Made by a program: the position numbers and the translations under genes
Shown here: one piece after another, positions 34,701 to 42,072 of the stretch
How positions within the stretch are numbered: position 1 is the first letter of the stretch
How the letters are laid out: each line of letters opens with the position of its first letter
DNA from: Lepidostoma basale
Taxonomy: Eukaryota > Arthropoda > Insecta > Trichoptera > Lepidostomatidae
DNA length: 64,000 nt
Direction: 5' to 3'
Assembly: GCA_022606425.2 (NCBI GenBank)
Contig: JAHDVF020000883.1
Location: 1,054,001-1,118,000 of the forward strand
The notes under the pieces: model-generated
What the model saw: only the letters and a program-made list of their open reading frames with translations
What the model was told of the DNA's origin: nothing
Databases searched by the model: none

Positions 34701-37700
34701 GATTGACGAAATCGAACCCTCAGGTATATTCCTATCATATTCAGCAGTATGCTCTCATTTTCTCTCTCTCTCTCTCTCTCTCTTTTTCTCTCTCTCTCTT
34801 TCTCTCTCGTTTTTACTTATTTTATATAACACAGATAACATCGTACTCTTTCTTAAACCCAACTATGACGCCAAAAGTGTATGCTTTCTTTATTGTATTC
34901 TTAATGCAATACATTTACAATTCTGTATTTTCATTGTGTCTTTGGTCTTTGTTACGTATTTTTCTTGTATTTTCATTTTTTCATCTCATCTAGAATCTTA
35001 TGTTCATCACAAATCACTATTTATTTTGCGGCTATCTTCATTTGCCTTTTTAATTTTCGTAAATACGTTTCGTAAAAAAGTGGACCCAAACTCGAACCCT
35101 GTGGAATGCTTCAATTTTCACACAAATCTTAGTAATAAAAAATACTCTTTATGGCTCCGTATTCAGAATCGGTGTAGTATTAAACGTCGATTATGGTGGG
35201 AATGCGGATTATAGAGATTTATTGAATAATTGTGAAGCATGCTTTCAAAAGATTAGATATCGAAATAAGGGTTTGTTCAAGTAACAAAGTGCAACTCACA
35301 CTATCACGAAATATGTCGACCTCCAAGGCGACCCGATTAAGTGATAAGATTGCCCTACCCACAGGCATAACCATTGGCAGGTTGGTGCTGCAGCGCGGCA
35401 AATAAAACAATCTGTGCTCTCTTTGACGAAGGTAATTATCAGGGACAAATAGACCTACATCACTCAGTTCTGTATACGGCCGCCAATCAGCTGAATGAAG
35501 TGAACTCCCAAGTGAATATTCCTCCTTCTCTGCAATGATTGGTAGCTTAGCATACCTAGCAAGAATTCAGCCGGAAAGAGCCACGGGTAATAACCGCGCT
35601 CCCTGAGGTAAAGAAAGAGGACAAGTGATTTTTTTAACCCTTAACGTACCGTGTTCAAAACAAAACGCTCGCTCCCATGTGGTCAATTCAGTTTACCGCT
35701 AACTTTATCTAAATATCAAGCATATGACTCGACGAATCAAAATTTAATTTATGTCATCTTGTAGGGAATTTTATTAGGAATAGATCGATATCTATAACAT
35801 ACATGGATTATTTGAAAAACATATCATTATTAATTTTTTTCTGGAACCATGCGATTTCTGATATGGAATGCGTCACAGCATACGAGCGACTGACACCAAG
35901 TATAAACTTGTCTTGCCGACTCGACAGACTTTACGAGATTTTACGTATGATAAAGGCACCTAGGCAAAATGTATAGTACGTTCAAGACAACGAGTACGTA
36001 TTAATATTTGTCCCTTTTGGTAAAGTGTTAATATTTTCACAGTTCTGATATTATTAAGTTGCGTGCTGCGTTTCCGTCCACAGTCGGTATTATTACGTAC
36101 CTATGAGAAAAGGCCAACGATATAATTTATAATACGTTCAAAACAGCGAGTAAGTATTTGTCACTTTTGATAAAGTTGTAAATATTAGCAAAACAAATTC
36201 TACCTTAACACGAATGAAGGTGAGGGGCAGTCTTAGAAAATATTTTTTTTGGGATGAAGGAAGTAATTTTTTGCTTTTTTTTTTATTACGAAATATTGAG
36301 AACACTTCAATGGAGGATTACAATTTTTTTTATAATATTAGGGTCCATAGGTTTTAAGAAAATCAACTTTAAATTGGCAGTGGAAACTCAATTGACCACA
36401 TGGCAACGCGACGGTTAACGTATCGCTCTTTACTTTGTCCACCGTCATACATAGAGTGAACAGGACGTCGCGACGGGTCGCATCCGCTTATATTTTGTTA
36501 AACTTTCCTATTTTTGATTGCAGAAGTCCTCAATGACGCCGTATTCGACGAGGATCACGATGAGATGGTGGTGGTCAAGGATATAGAGATGTTCTCCATG
36601 TGCGAGCACCATCTCGTGCCCTTCTATGGCAAGGTGTCGATAGGCTACCTTCCTTGCAAGAAGATTTTAGGACTCAGCAAACTCGCCAGGTAAGATTCTT
36701 ATCAAGACTATACAGGTATTTCCTCTTAGAGATACATAGATGATGATGGCAGCTACAATGGTGTGCTTGCACAGATCTCTCATTAAATCCCCAAATAAAT
36801 AAGACAGTAAGCGCCAGTTTCTTTCACCTAAGGCAGCTCAAAGCAATCAAAAGTAACGTTCCCACTGATGCATTAAAAACACTTGTTAATTCCTTCGTCG
36901 TATCTCGACTCGACTATTGCAACGGCATTTACGCCAACATACACATGAAACAAACGAACAAACTTCAATCTGTTTACAATGCGGCAGCACGACTTATAAA
37001 AGGTCTTCTTCTTCTTCTTCTTTTGATAGATCTGACGATCTGTGACACAGAAATCATATCTCGTCGGATGATGAGATCCAGCTGTCCCTCCATCTCTTAG
37101 GCGGTCTTCCAGGTGGGCGGTGTCCGGAAGGGATTTCATAGGCGGCTGTATACGCGAGTCTGTCACCATTCATTCGGGCTACATGGTCCCTCCAATATCT
37201 TCTTCTGGATCTACTCCACTGAACGATATCCTCTATTTCGCAGGTTTTCCTTATGTCTGCGTTGCGGACACGATCTCGGAGGGTTTTTCCAGTAATTGAT
37301 CTTAGGACCTTCATCTCCGATGTTCTAAGTAGTCCCTTGGTTCGCACTGTGTCAGCCCGCGTCTCTACAGCGTACGTCATGATGGGTCGCACGCATGTTT
37401 TGTATATTCTGATCTTGCTGTCGATACGCATGTGCTTGTTTTTCCAGACCAGATTCTTCAGGCATCCTGACACGGCAGAGGCTTTACTGACTTGTTCACG
37501 TACTTCGGTATAATATTATAAAAGGTGTTGCAATTAAACTCGCATATTTCACACCATCAAAAAGATCTTCACTGGCTCAAGTGTCATATAAGAATCCAGT
37601 ATAAACTATGCTGGACGGTTTTTAAAACACTTCACGGAATGACACCAGCCTATATAACTGAACCTAACTTGCTGCAATCTACGCTTCGATCGGCAAACTC

Positions 37701-40700
37701 CTCGGCAATAGGTAGATTAGTCGAGCCAAAGCGCAACCCCCGGACAAATTTCTGAGATCGGACTTTCGCAGTGGCAGGTCCGTCCGCTTGGAATATGCTT
37801 CCTGCACGCCTCACAAGCATTGACAATCTGACAGATTTTAAATCTCACCTAAAAACCCACCTTTTCAAAATATCGCATAAAATGTAAACAACGGTTATCT
37901 GATTGCTGGTGTCACATGCAGCTCTCGTGACCAAAACATTGTCAAAGCACCCTTGAGGTGAGCTATTCACGAAAACGTAGCTATAAAAATTAGCCTAATT
38001 ATTATTATTATTAAGGAAGTGAAGTATGGAACTTACAAAATAAGGATAAACGTAGAATAAATGCAGTAAAAATGAGATCTCTTAGACGGATGTGTGTTAA
38101 ATAGATTTGAATTTGACGACCTTCATGGCAGAGTGGCGAGAGATATGACTGGCATACTAAAGATCCCGGGTTTGATTCCAGGGTATGGCAGTGTGATTGC
38201 CACATTGTCTTTGATCTAGTGTAGAATTCACGTGACAATAAAATGGCGAAAGATTAGCCACCTATCACGTGTAATGAGAATCAACAGCTAAAAAAAATAT
38301 ATAGCAAGAGATGCTTATTGGTGGCGATGAGGTTCGCAACCCATCACACCGCGTCTCCCGCGAAGGTGAAAAGAGAAGGATGGAGTGCCGCATCCGTTAA
38401 AGTGTGGCGGTCCATTCTTTCTGTCTACCCCTTCAGAGAGACGGCATGATGGTTATTTAATTAATTAATTAGTAATTGGATTCTAATAATCTGTTGTATA
38501 CAAAAAAAATCTTTATATGATAGAGTGTCAAATGCAAATATGTATAAAGGAGAGAATGCAGTGCGAATGAAAGTGTTATGAACAAAATAATGAAAGGGTC
38601 ATTAAGATGGTTTGGACACATGGACAAAATTAATGGTAATGAAATTATATGTAAACGACGTTAACGGAACTAGAAATAGAGGTAGATCGAGAAAAACGCG
38701 GTACGATCAAATCAATCAAATATTAAACATCGGCCATGTGAGGAGTCGTCGAAATCAACTTGCGTGCATGACAAGATGTATGAATGTTGAGGAAGCGCGA
38801 GAAGTATGTCAGCAAATAACAGTTTGGCAGTCCATCCTTGTATCTACCCCTTTGGCGAAGAGGTGTGTTGGTTAGTTAGTTATAGATAGATGATGCCCAT
38901 ATAACAACCCGTCTAATCATCTTACAGGATAGTGGAGATATTCTCCCGTCGGCTCCAGGTCCAGGAGAGGCTGACGAAGCAGATCGCCATTGCAGTGACC
39001 AAGGCCGTCCAACCGGCTGGAGTGGCTGTCGTCGTGGAGGGAGTGTAAGTGTTCTATCCTTTTAATACATACAATACATAGATATAAAATAATAGCTAAA
39101 CCATTAATTACATTTTATTTTACTCCATGCTATTCATATCCACATTCTTTGCTTATTTTAATCATCTTCCAAGCTATTTATGATAATTTTGTGTGTTGTT
39201 AATCTATTTCAATGGTAATTATTAAACTTTTTACTATATTTGAAATCACTTTTTGTGGCATTCATAATAACGTTATGTTACATTTACAATTACTTTCTAA
39301 GATATTTGTAATCATTTTCTATGCTGTTCATAATCATTTCTGTAATATTGAAAATAATTTTTTGGTATTCATAATCACTATATGGTATTTAATATCATCT
39401 TCTATGGTATTCATAATCACTATATGGTATTCAATATCATCTTCTATGGTATTCATAATCACTATATGGTATTCATTATCATCGTCGGAGATCGACGTCT
39501 TTCATATTAGTGATAGTACGTTCAGAGGGCAAATACTCTTAATTCTGGAGAGTATCCTGTCTTCCTAATATCGAACCATCTCTTATGCGTTTTTGGTTGT
39601 ATTGTAATGTCTATTGATGAAATAAACTGATTTGATTTGATTTGATCTTCTATGGTATTCATAATCATTTTATGGTATTCATAAACACTTTATAAATTAA
39701 CACTGTATGAAAAGGATGAATGAAGAAAGAATGGTAAAAAAATTATATGTTAATGATGTAAATGGAACCAGAAATAGAGGAAGACCGAGGAAAACGTGGC
39801 ACGATCAAATAAATCAAATATTGAATGTCGGCCATGTGAGGAGTCAGAGAAATCGACGCGCGTGCATGACACGATGTATGAATGTTGAAGCGAGAGAAAT
39901 ATGTCAGGAAAGAAAAGTGTGGCAGTCCATTCCTTCTGCCTACCCCTTCGGGGAGACGGCGTGATGGTTAGTTAGTTAGTTAGTTAAACACTTTATATGG
40001 TAATCAATATCACTTAACATTGTATTCATAATCATTCTATGGTATTCATAATCACTCTCTATGCTATTCTTTTTCACTTTTTCACTTTATATGCTATTCA
40101 TAATTACATTTGTTAGAATATAAATCCCGCACAACAGATTAAGAATTTTTGCTTGCATAAATCTGTGATAAGAAGTACTGTTGTCAGCACTACCTCTAGA
40201 AACAGAAGCCCCACCATAACTCACTGCCTTCTCTTTGAACTCGTAGTCTTGTCCACACGTCTGTGTGACCATACACCTTCTCTTTATATATACAGTTCCA
40301 CAACGTGTATTCCAGCACACTTTATTTCCTATTTCGTATCACTTTCTAACCTTTACGTTTTGTCCTGAAGATTGTATTAAATATTATTTTTGTTTTTAAT
40401 TGTATCTCAATAGAGACGAAGAAACAAACCGGAAACTGAATATGGATGATCAAGTCATTGGTTGGGTTAAGCGCACGCTTTATGTAATTACAACATTCCC
40501 CATTCCACCATTGTTATTATGATCATGCATGATACATTTTTGGAAGTTGTATATATACTCCAAATCCATACCTATCTTCACGTGTCAGTTCCAGTTAGCC
40601 ATCTATGTAGATTTGATTGTACTAATTAATTTTTTAAGATTAATCTATACAATCCACCCACTAACGCCATCTATGAAGAATGATTGTTTTAGCATTTAGC

Positions 40701-40999
40701 AAACTACTTTATTAACACAATGCGAAGAGGCTACCGCCTCCTAGCGCACTGTTTTAGAAGTCGCCTGGAGTATCACTCCTATTTTATACGCCAAAGAATT
40801 GACCAGAATATTTACAAATATTTGTGAAATGTATACTTACTCGTATATTATTTTTGTATCCGTTTCCAGTCACATGTGCATGGTGATGCGCGGCGTCCAG
40901 AAGATCAACAGCAAGACGGTGACCTCGACCATGCTGGGCGTCTTCAGGGACGATCCCAAGACCCGGGAGGAGTTCCTCAACCTGGTCCACTCCAAGTAG
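22375..40999 (+). CDS. GCH1: GTP cyclohydrolase I (six coding exons)
   Basis: Catalyses GTP to 7,8-dihydroneopterin triphosphate plus formate, the first and limiting step of tetrahydrobiopterin synthesis (cofactor of phenylalanine and tyrosine hydroxylases) and of insect pteridine pigments; a cytosolic zinc homodecamer in the family. Exons 22375-22789, 29612-29719, 34455-34556, 36524-36689, 38928-39044 and 40870-40999 join in phase (415+108+102+166+117+130 = 1,038 nt, 345 residues), all with GT-AG introns. A variable N terminus (1-138) precedes the conserved core. Zinc ligands Cys235, His238 and Cys306 keep the spacing of human Cys141, His144 and Cys212 (constant offset 94); His237, Glu277 and His304 match the other catalytic positions. 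Both family signatures are present: [11 protein letters not shown], and [11 protein letters not shown]. Introns are filled with repeats but no coding exon is damaged. Single host gene in the window. Confidence 0.97.
22945..23180 (+). repeat. R4 interspersed repeat, copy 3
   Basis: In GCH1 intron 1. Nearly the same as the first 230 bp of copy 2 and then cut at CAGCCATCTATGTA. Confidence 0.75.
23325..23900 (-). mobile_element. Chimeric RTE-C / RTE-B LINE copy
   Basis: Read on the minus strand, 23900-23718 is an RTE-C 3' segment ([15 protein letters not shown] to [10 protein letters not shown]), which passes without a gap into RTE-B ([15 protein letters not shown]) and continues to the RTE-B 3' end at 23325, with AYPSGETA and a GTTAG tail. 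The junction at ~23717 keeps the reading frame for the next codons. Confidence 0.75.
23935..24165 (-). mobile_element. SINE2 copy
   Basis: Full-length minus-strand SINE2 in GCH1 intron 1: tRNA-like head at 24165-24085 with GGGTTCGATTCCCGG (B box), body, and a tail that reads TTTACATCATGACAGCATG on the plus strand, as in the copy at 13170. Confidence 0.85.
24270..24585 (-). mobile_element. LINE M 3' fragment
   Basis: Diverged copy of 5270-5530: it carries the reversed LTLESILSS end, the ETEVF region, TPVG and RTNLPL. Frames are broken. Confidence 0.7.
24586..24850 (+). mobile_element. RTE-A LINE internal fragment
   Basis: The plus strand encodes [31 protein letters not shown] and a shifted MYGSEAW block. 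No tail. Confidence 0.75.
24860..25000 (+). mobile_element. Left end of a hAT-like element
   Basis: CAGGGATGGCGAACCTATGG followed by GCACGCGTGCCAC is a hAT terminal pattern. No matching right end was found; an RTE-A insertion begins at ~25000. Confidence 0.5.
25001..25560 (-). mobile_element. RTE-A LINE 3' fragment
   Basis: Begins on the plus strand with CTAACTAACTAACTAACC (reversed GTTA tail) and the GC-rich 3' end. The minus strand encodes [30 protein letters not shown] and [18 protein letters not shown], with a deletion around SEAW. Confidence 0.85.
25548..25790 (+). mobile_element. RTE-A LINE 3' end
   Basis: Plus-strand fragment (GTGAAGAAAGTATATG to GTTAGTTAGTTGG), head-to-head with the previous one. 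Coding frame is broken. Confidence 0.75.
25791..26065. other. No feature recognised
   Basis: Intronic DNA without recognisable repeats. Confidence 0.4.
26248..26506 (+). mobile_element. SINE2 copy with poly(A)
   Basis: Head GACGACCTTCGTGGTAGAGT, B box GGTTCGATTCCCGG, body to GAGAATCAATATAATAG, TGTATACAGTAATTGGG, and a poly(A) run at ~26485-26505. The most complete SINE2 in the window. Confidence 0.9.
26770..27165 (+). mobile_element. RTE-C LINE 3' end
   Basis: The plus strand encodes [39 protein letters not shown] and [12 protein letters not shown], then a shifted frame to the GC-rich end CTACCCCTCCGGGG and a (GTTA)n tail at 27145-27168. 5'-truncated. Confidence 0.88.
27480..27895 (-). mobile_element. 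RTE-A-like LINE fragment
   Basis: The minus strand encodes [32 protein letters not shown] and [20 protein letters not shown]. The terminal tail is missing at 27485. Confidence 0.8.
28035..29450. repeat. Satellite-like array with a 153-bp higher-order unit
   Basis: The whole stretch is built from ~22-bp monomers related to CACATCTATTAATTCAATTTTC. From about 28150 to 29145 they are organised in a 153-bp unit of seven monomers. The landmark CCACGTCTATTAATTCAG starts at 28204, 28357, 28510, 28663, 28816 and 28969, exactly 153 bp apart, with a shorter match at 29122. The 153-bp copies look identical or nearly so, while the flanking monomers are degenerate. Located in GCH1 intron 1, ending ~160 bp before exon 2. 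Confidence 0.95.
29612..29719 (+). CDS. GCH1: GCH1 exon 2
   Basis: Follows the acceptor TTGTTGCAG and ends CTCTCAG before GTCAGA. It encodes residues 139-174, including [18 protein letters not shown] and the MTRSYRLLL helix. It enters and leaves after codon position 1 (split Gly codons at both ends). Confidence 0.95.
29833..29893 (-). mobile_element. RTE-A 3' terminal scrap
   Basis: Only the GC-rich 3' end (CATCACGCCGTCTCCTCG on the plus strand) and ~40 bp more, in GCH1 intron 2. Confidence 0.7.
29998..30120 (+). mobile_element. Possible hAT-like end
   Basis: ATAGGTTTCCAATCTTTTCT followed by GAGCCACCGCCCCC and a C10-12 run resembles hAT ends of the CAGTGGTTC...CCGCCCC type. No partner end or target duplication was found. 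Confidence 0.3.
30293..30400 (+). mobile_element. SINE2 tail fragment
   Basis: GAGAATCAATAGCTAAAAAT through TGTATACAGTAATCGGG matches the 3' part of SINE2. The head is missing. Confidence 0.65.
30790..31325 (-). mobile_element. Type E LINE fragment
   Basis: Minus-strand copy of the LINE type at 11630, covering the C-terminal coding region from ~31320 (AAFRKIT) to the end near 30850. Its terminal tail is lost. Located in GCH1 intron 2. Confidence 0.8.
31335..31625 (+). mobile_element. RTE-A LINE fragments
   Basis: A plus-strand GHM..MN block, then a 3' end with GGCGTGATGGCTAGTTAG at ~31535-31555, followed by an out-of-order piece (GTGTCACGATCAAATC) to ~31625. Confidence 0.65.
31709..32065 (+). 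repeat. R4 interspersed repeat, copy 4
   Basis: Closest to copy 1 (6754): both share the GTCGAGGCGTTTACAGG, ATATGCTAC and AAGGCTACCGCCATTAACAT blocks. Confidence 0.75.
32066..32400. other. No feature recognised
   Basis: Intron 2 sequence without an identifiable family. Confidence 0.4.
32402..32870 (-). mobile_element. RTE-like LINE (type G), 3' end
   Basis: A minus-strand frame (32839-32420) encodes [52 protein letters not shown] and [17 protein letters not shown], the C terminus of a LINE reverse transcriptase. The (AAGT)n tail reads ACTTACTTACTTAC at ~32410. Confidence 0.85.
32885..32960 (-). mobile_element. RTE-A 3' terminal scrap
   Basis: Plus-strand TAATCATCACGCCTTTTC and ~50 bp more match the conserved RTE 3' end. 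Confidence 0.55.
32975..33260 (-). mobile_element. Second type G LINE copy
   Basis: A diverged repeat of 32430-32760 on the same strand, with internal deletions. Confidence 0.75.
33300..33905 (-). mobile_element. CR1-like LINE (type L), 3' end
   Basis: The minus strand encodes [50 protein letters not shown] and a shifted last part, followed by a UTR with GCGCCCTTAGGGTAAT and an (ATA)n tail seen as TTATTATTATTATT at ~33310. Confidence 0.85.
33950..34165 (-). mobile_element. RTE-like LINE (type K), C-terminal fragment
   Basis: The minus strand encodes [20 protein letters not shown] and a GRLQMSWL block, the same region as LGHVIRGEKYHLLRLILMGK in the type K copy at 44850. Confidence 0.7.
34325..34395 (-). 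mobile_element. Degraded SINE1 head
   Basis: On the minus strand GATCCAGGGTACAGAACGTT followed by GACTTCTAATCC aligns with the SINE1 tRNA-like head. It sits ~60 bp before exon 3. Confidence 0.45.
34455..34556 (+). CDS. GCH1: GCH1 exon 3
   Basis: Acceptor TTTCCAG, donor GAAG/GTAAAT. Encodes residues 175-208: [20 protein letters not shown] and FFTKGYDQ, the conserved N-terminal part of the catalytic domain. Confidence 0.96.
34740..34812. repeat. (CT)n microsatellite
   Basis: An interrupted TCTCTC run in GCH1 intron 3. Confidence 0.95.
35215..36490 (-). mobile_element. LINE M copy interrupted by a piggyBac-like element
   Basis: 35215-35633 encodes on the minus strand [33 protein letters not shown] and [18 protein letters not shown]. 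At the TTAA at 35634-35637 the LINE is interrupted. If the insertion and one TTAA are removed, the minus-strand frame runs on through [13 protein letters not shown]. How far the LINE extends beyond 36418 is uncertain. Confidence 0.7.
35638..36414. mobile_element. Non-autonomous piggyBac-like element
   Basis: The 777-bp insertion is flanked by TTAA on both sides (35634-35637 and 36415-36418), and both ends start with CC. A 20-bp subterminal inverted repeat (CCATGTGGTCAATTNAGTTT, one mismatch) lies 37 bp from the left end and 11 bp from the right end. This asymmetry resembles that of piggyBac. No transposase is present. Confidence 0.75.
36524..36689 (+). CDS. GCH1: GCH1 exon 4 (zinc-site exon)
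   Basis: Acceptor GATTGCAG, donor GCCAG/GTAAGA. Encodes residues 209-263, including [19 protein letters not shown] with Cys235, His237 and His238, and the [14 protein letters not shown] segment. Cys at 256 stands where I expect Asn in most relatives. The acceptor is only ~35 bp from a transposon-filled stretch. Confidence 0.97.
36800..37990 (+). mobile_element. CR1-like LINE (type L) split by a type D LINE
   Basis: 36800-37004 encodes [15 protein letters not shown] and [16 protein letters not shown]. After the insertion the frame resumes as [29 protein letters not shown] and [13 protein letters not shown], followed by a UTR with GCACCCTTGAGGTGAG and an (ATT)n tail at ~37990. Located in GCH1 intron 4. 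Confidence 0.9.
37005..37515 (-). mobile_element. RTE-like LINE (type D) with an 11-bp target duplication
   Basis: Flanked by TTATAAAAGGT at 36994-37004 and 37516-37526. The (AAG)n tail lies at the left end (plus strand CTTCTTCTTCTTCTTC). A minus-strand frame (37473-37054) encodes [40 protein letters not shown] and [10 protein letters not shown]. 5'-truncated insertion into the CR1-like LINE. Confidence 0.93.
38015..38100 (+). mobile_element. RTE-A LINE scrap
   Basis: AAGTGAAGTATGGAACTTAC through ATGAGATCTCTTAGACGG matches the SEAW to MRSLRRMC region of RTE-A. Confidence 0.7.
38112..38515 (+). mobile_element. SINE2 copy interrupted by a mini-RTE
   Basis: Head GACGACCTTCATGGCAGAGT, a degraded B box (GGGTTTGATTCCAGG), body to GAGAATCAACAGCTAAAAA. 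The tail GTAATTGGATTCTAAT resumes after the mini element 38304-38472. Confidence 0.8.
38304..38472 (+). mobile_element. Mini-RTE element M1
   Basis: The first ~90 bp match the 5' end of RTE-A (GATGCTTATTGGTGGCGATG, CCCATCACACCGCGTCTCCC, ATGGAGTGCCGCATC). They join directly to the last ~70 bp of RTE-A (AAAGTGTGGCGGTCCATTC to GACGGCATGATGG plus a worn tail). Same junction as M2, M3 and M4. Confidence 0.85.
38516..38880 (+). mobile_element. RTE-A LINE 3' end
   Basis: From the YDRVSN-like block through a plus-strand frame encoding [40 protein letters not shown], to the tail GTTAGTTAG at ~38870. In GCH1 intron 4, ~50 bp before exon 5. Confidence 0.85.
38928..39044 (+). CDS. GCH1: GCH1 exon 5
   Basis: Acceptor CTTACAG, donor GAGT/GTAAGT (a strong consensus donor). 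Encodes residues 264-302 with the second family signature [11 protein letters not shown] (Glu277) and [13 protein letters not shown]. Confidence 0.97.
39480..39648 (+). mobile_element. LINE M 3' terminal fragment
   Basis: Encodes [20 protein letters not shown] and LESILSS-stop, a short UTR, and the tail TGATTTGATTTGATTTGAT at ~39627-39646, which defines the (GATTT)n terminus of this family. Confidence 0.9.
39705..39985 (+). mobile_element. RTE-A LINE 3' end with 12-bp duplication
   Basis: An open frame of 85 codons (39707-39964) encodes [37 protein letters not shown], then (GTTA)n. AAACACTTTATA flanks it at 39683-39694 and 39986-39997; 11 extra bases separate the left copy from the element. 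Confidence 0.9.
40398..40795 (+). repeat. R4 interspersed repeat, copy 5
   Basis: Same family as copies 2 and 3, with ~22 bp missing after ATGGATGATCAAG. Ends ~75 bp before GCH1 exon 6. Confidence 0.75.
40870..40999 (+). CDS. GCH1: GCH1 exon 6 and stop
   Basis: Acceptor TTTCCAG. Encodes residues 303-345: [20 protein letters not shown] (His304, Cys306) and [18 protein letters not shown], ending at TAG 40997-40999. This is the usual C terminus of animal GCH1. Confidence 0.97.
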
Positions 41000-41344
41000 A
41001 AGACGACTCACTGCTCGCAGCTCGCAACCTCGACCTCTCTTGCCCCCGAACAAAATTCGACATTTGTTACATTCTAAGCTCTGAGCCCATTGTTGGTCCA
41101 ATTGGACAATGATTACTGATGTGTCTATCTTGCATTCTGAATCTAACCTAACCTAATTTAATCTACAACGCAGAACAAAACTTAACCTAACCCAATAACG
41201 ATTTAGATAAGCTTTATGTTTTTTGGGATCTTGGGAATATCTGTGTATTTCGTCTTTCTAAACCGACGTTCTGGAGATCGTTGCAGCCTACATCTTCAGA
41301 GTAGTTATGATTAACCTAAATATGGAGTCTGCAACGATTACCGA
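41000..41344 (+). other. Proximal 3' flank of GCH1
   Basis: Presumed 3' UTR. Contains AACCTAACCTAA (41143-41156) and related motifs. No AATAAA is seen here; candidates lie at 42373-42378 and 42653-42658, beyond inserted LINE DNA. Confidence 0.4.
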
Positions 41345-42072
41345 ACGAAAAGTGATGTTGAAAGAAGGGTAGGTGCGGGTAACAAAGTGAATAGAGCTTT
41401 AAAAATAGTTATTTGAAACAAGAATTTATCAACAAAAAAAACTAACTAAAGAACCATCACGCCGTCTCCCCGAAAGGGTAGGCAGAAAGAATGGACTGTC
41501 ACACTTTTACTGATGCGGCACTCCATCCTTCTCTTTTCGCCCCGCGGGAGACGCGGTGTGATGGGTTGCGAACCTCATCGCCACCAATAGGCATCTCCCG
41601 CGATTTTATCAATGAAAGTGAAAATGGTCATTCACAATGGAGTTCTGGTCCCAATGCTTACGTATGGAAGCGAAGCATGGAACTGGAAGAAGAAAGATGA
41701 GAGCAGAATAAATGCGATGTACAACAGAATCTCAAATGCTGATATTAGAAAGAAATGTAGAGCGAAAGAAGGTATTATTAAAGGGCTGCGTTGGTTCGGA
41801 CATATGGAGCGCATGGGTGATGAAAGAATGGTTAAAAAAAGTATACGTTAACAATGAAAATGGAGTACGGAGTCGAGGTAGACCGAGGAAAATATGGCAT
41901 GATCAAATTAAATCAAATTTTAAATGTTGGTCATGTCAGAAGCCGGATGAATCAACGTGCGTGTATGACTCGCTGTATGAATGTGGAGGAAGCGCTAGAG
42001 AGGTATGTGAGGATAGAGTAGTGTGGCAGTCCCCTGCGGAGAAACGGCATGATGGTTTGTTGTTGTTGTGGT
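41345..42072 (+). mobile_element. RTE-B LINE 3' region interrupted by mini-RTE M2
   Basis: 41345-41432 encodes SDVERRVGAGNKVNRALK. After M2 the frame resumes ([32 protein letters not shown]) with shifts to the GC-rich end and a GTTTGTTGTTGTTG tail at ~42055-42070. Confidence 0.88.
41433..41604 (-). mobile_element. Mini-RTE element M2
   Basis: Minus strand: GCGGGAGATGCCTATTGG, CCCATCACACCGCGTCTCCC, ATGGAGTGCCGCATC joined to AGTAAAAGTGTGACAGTCC and the RTE-A 3' end with an AACTAAC tail. It is inserted in RTE-B with the duplication TTTATCAA at 41425-41432 and 41605-41612. Confidence 0.92.

Larger units (their letters stand above)
39190..40110 (+). repeat. Degenerate minisatellite in GCH1 intron 5
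   Basis: Repeats of TATGGTATTCATAATCA-type units of about 21-26 bp. The clearest block is 39370-39480. A LINE M fragment (39480-39645) and an RTE-A fragment (39705-39985) are inserted in it. Confidence 0.8.
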
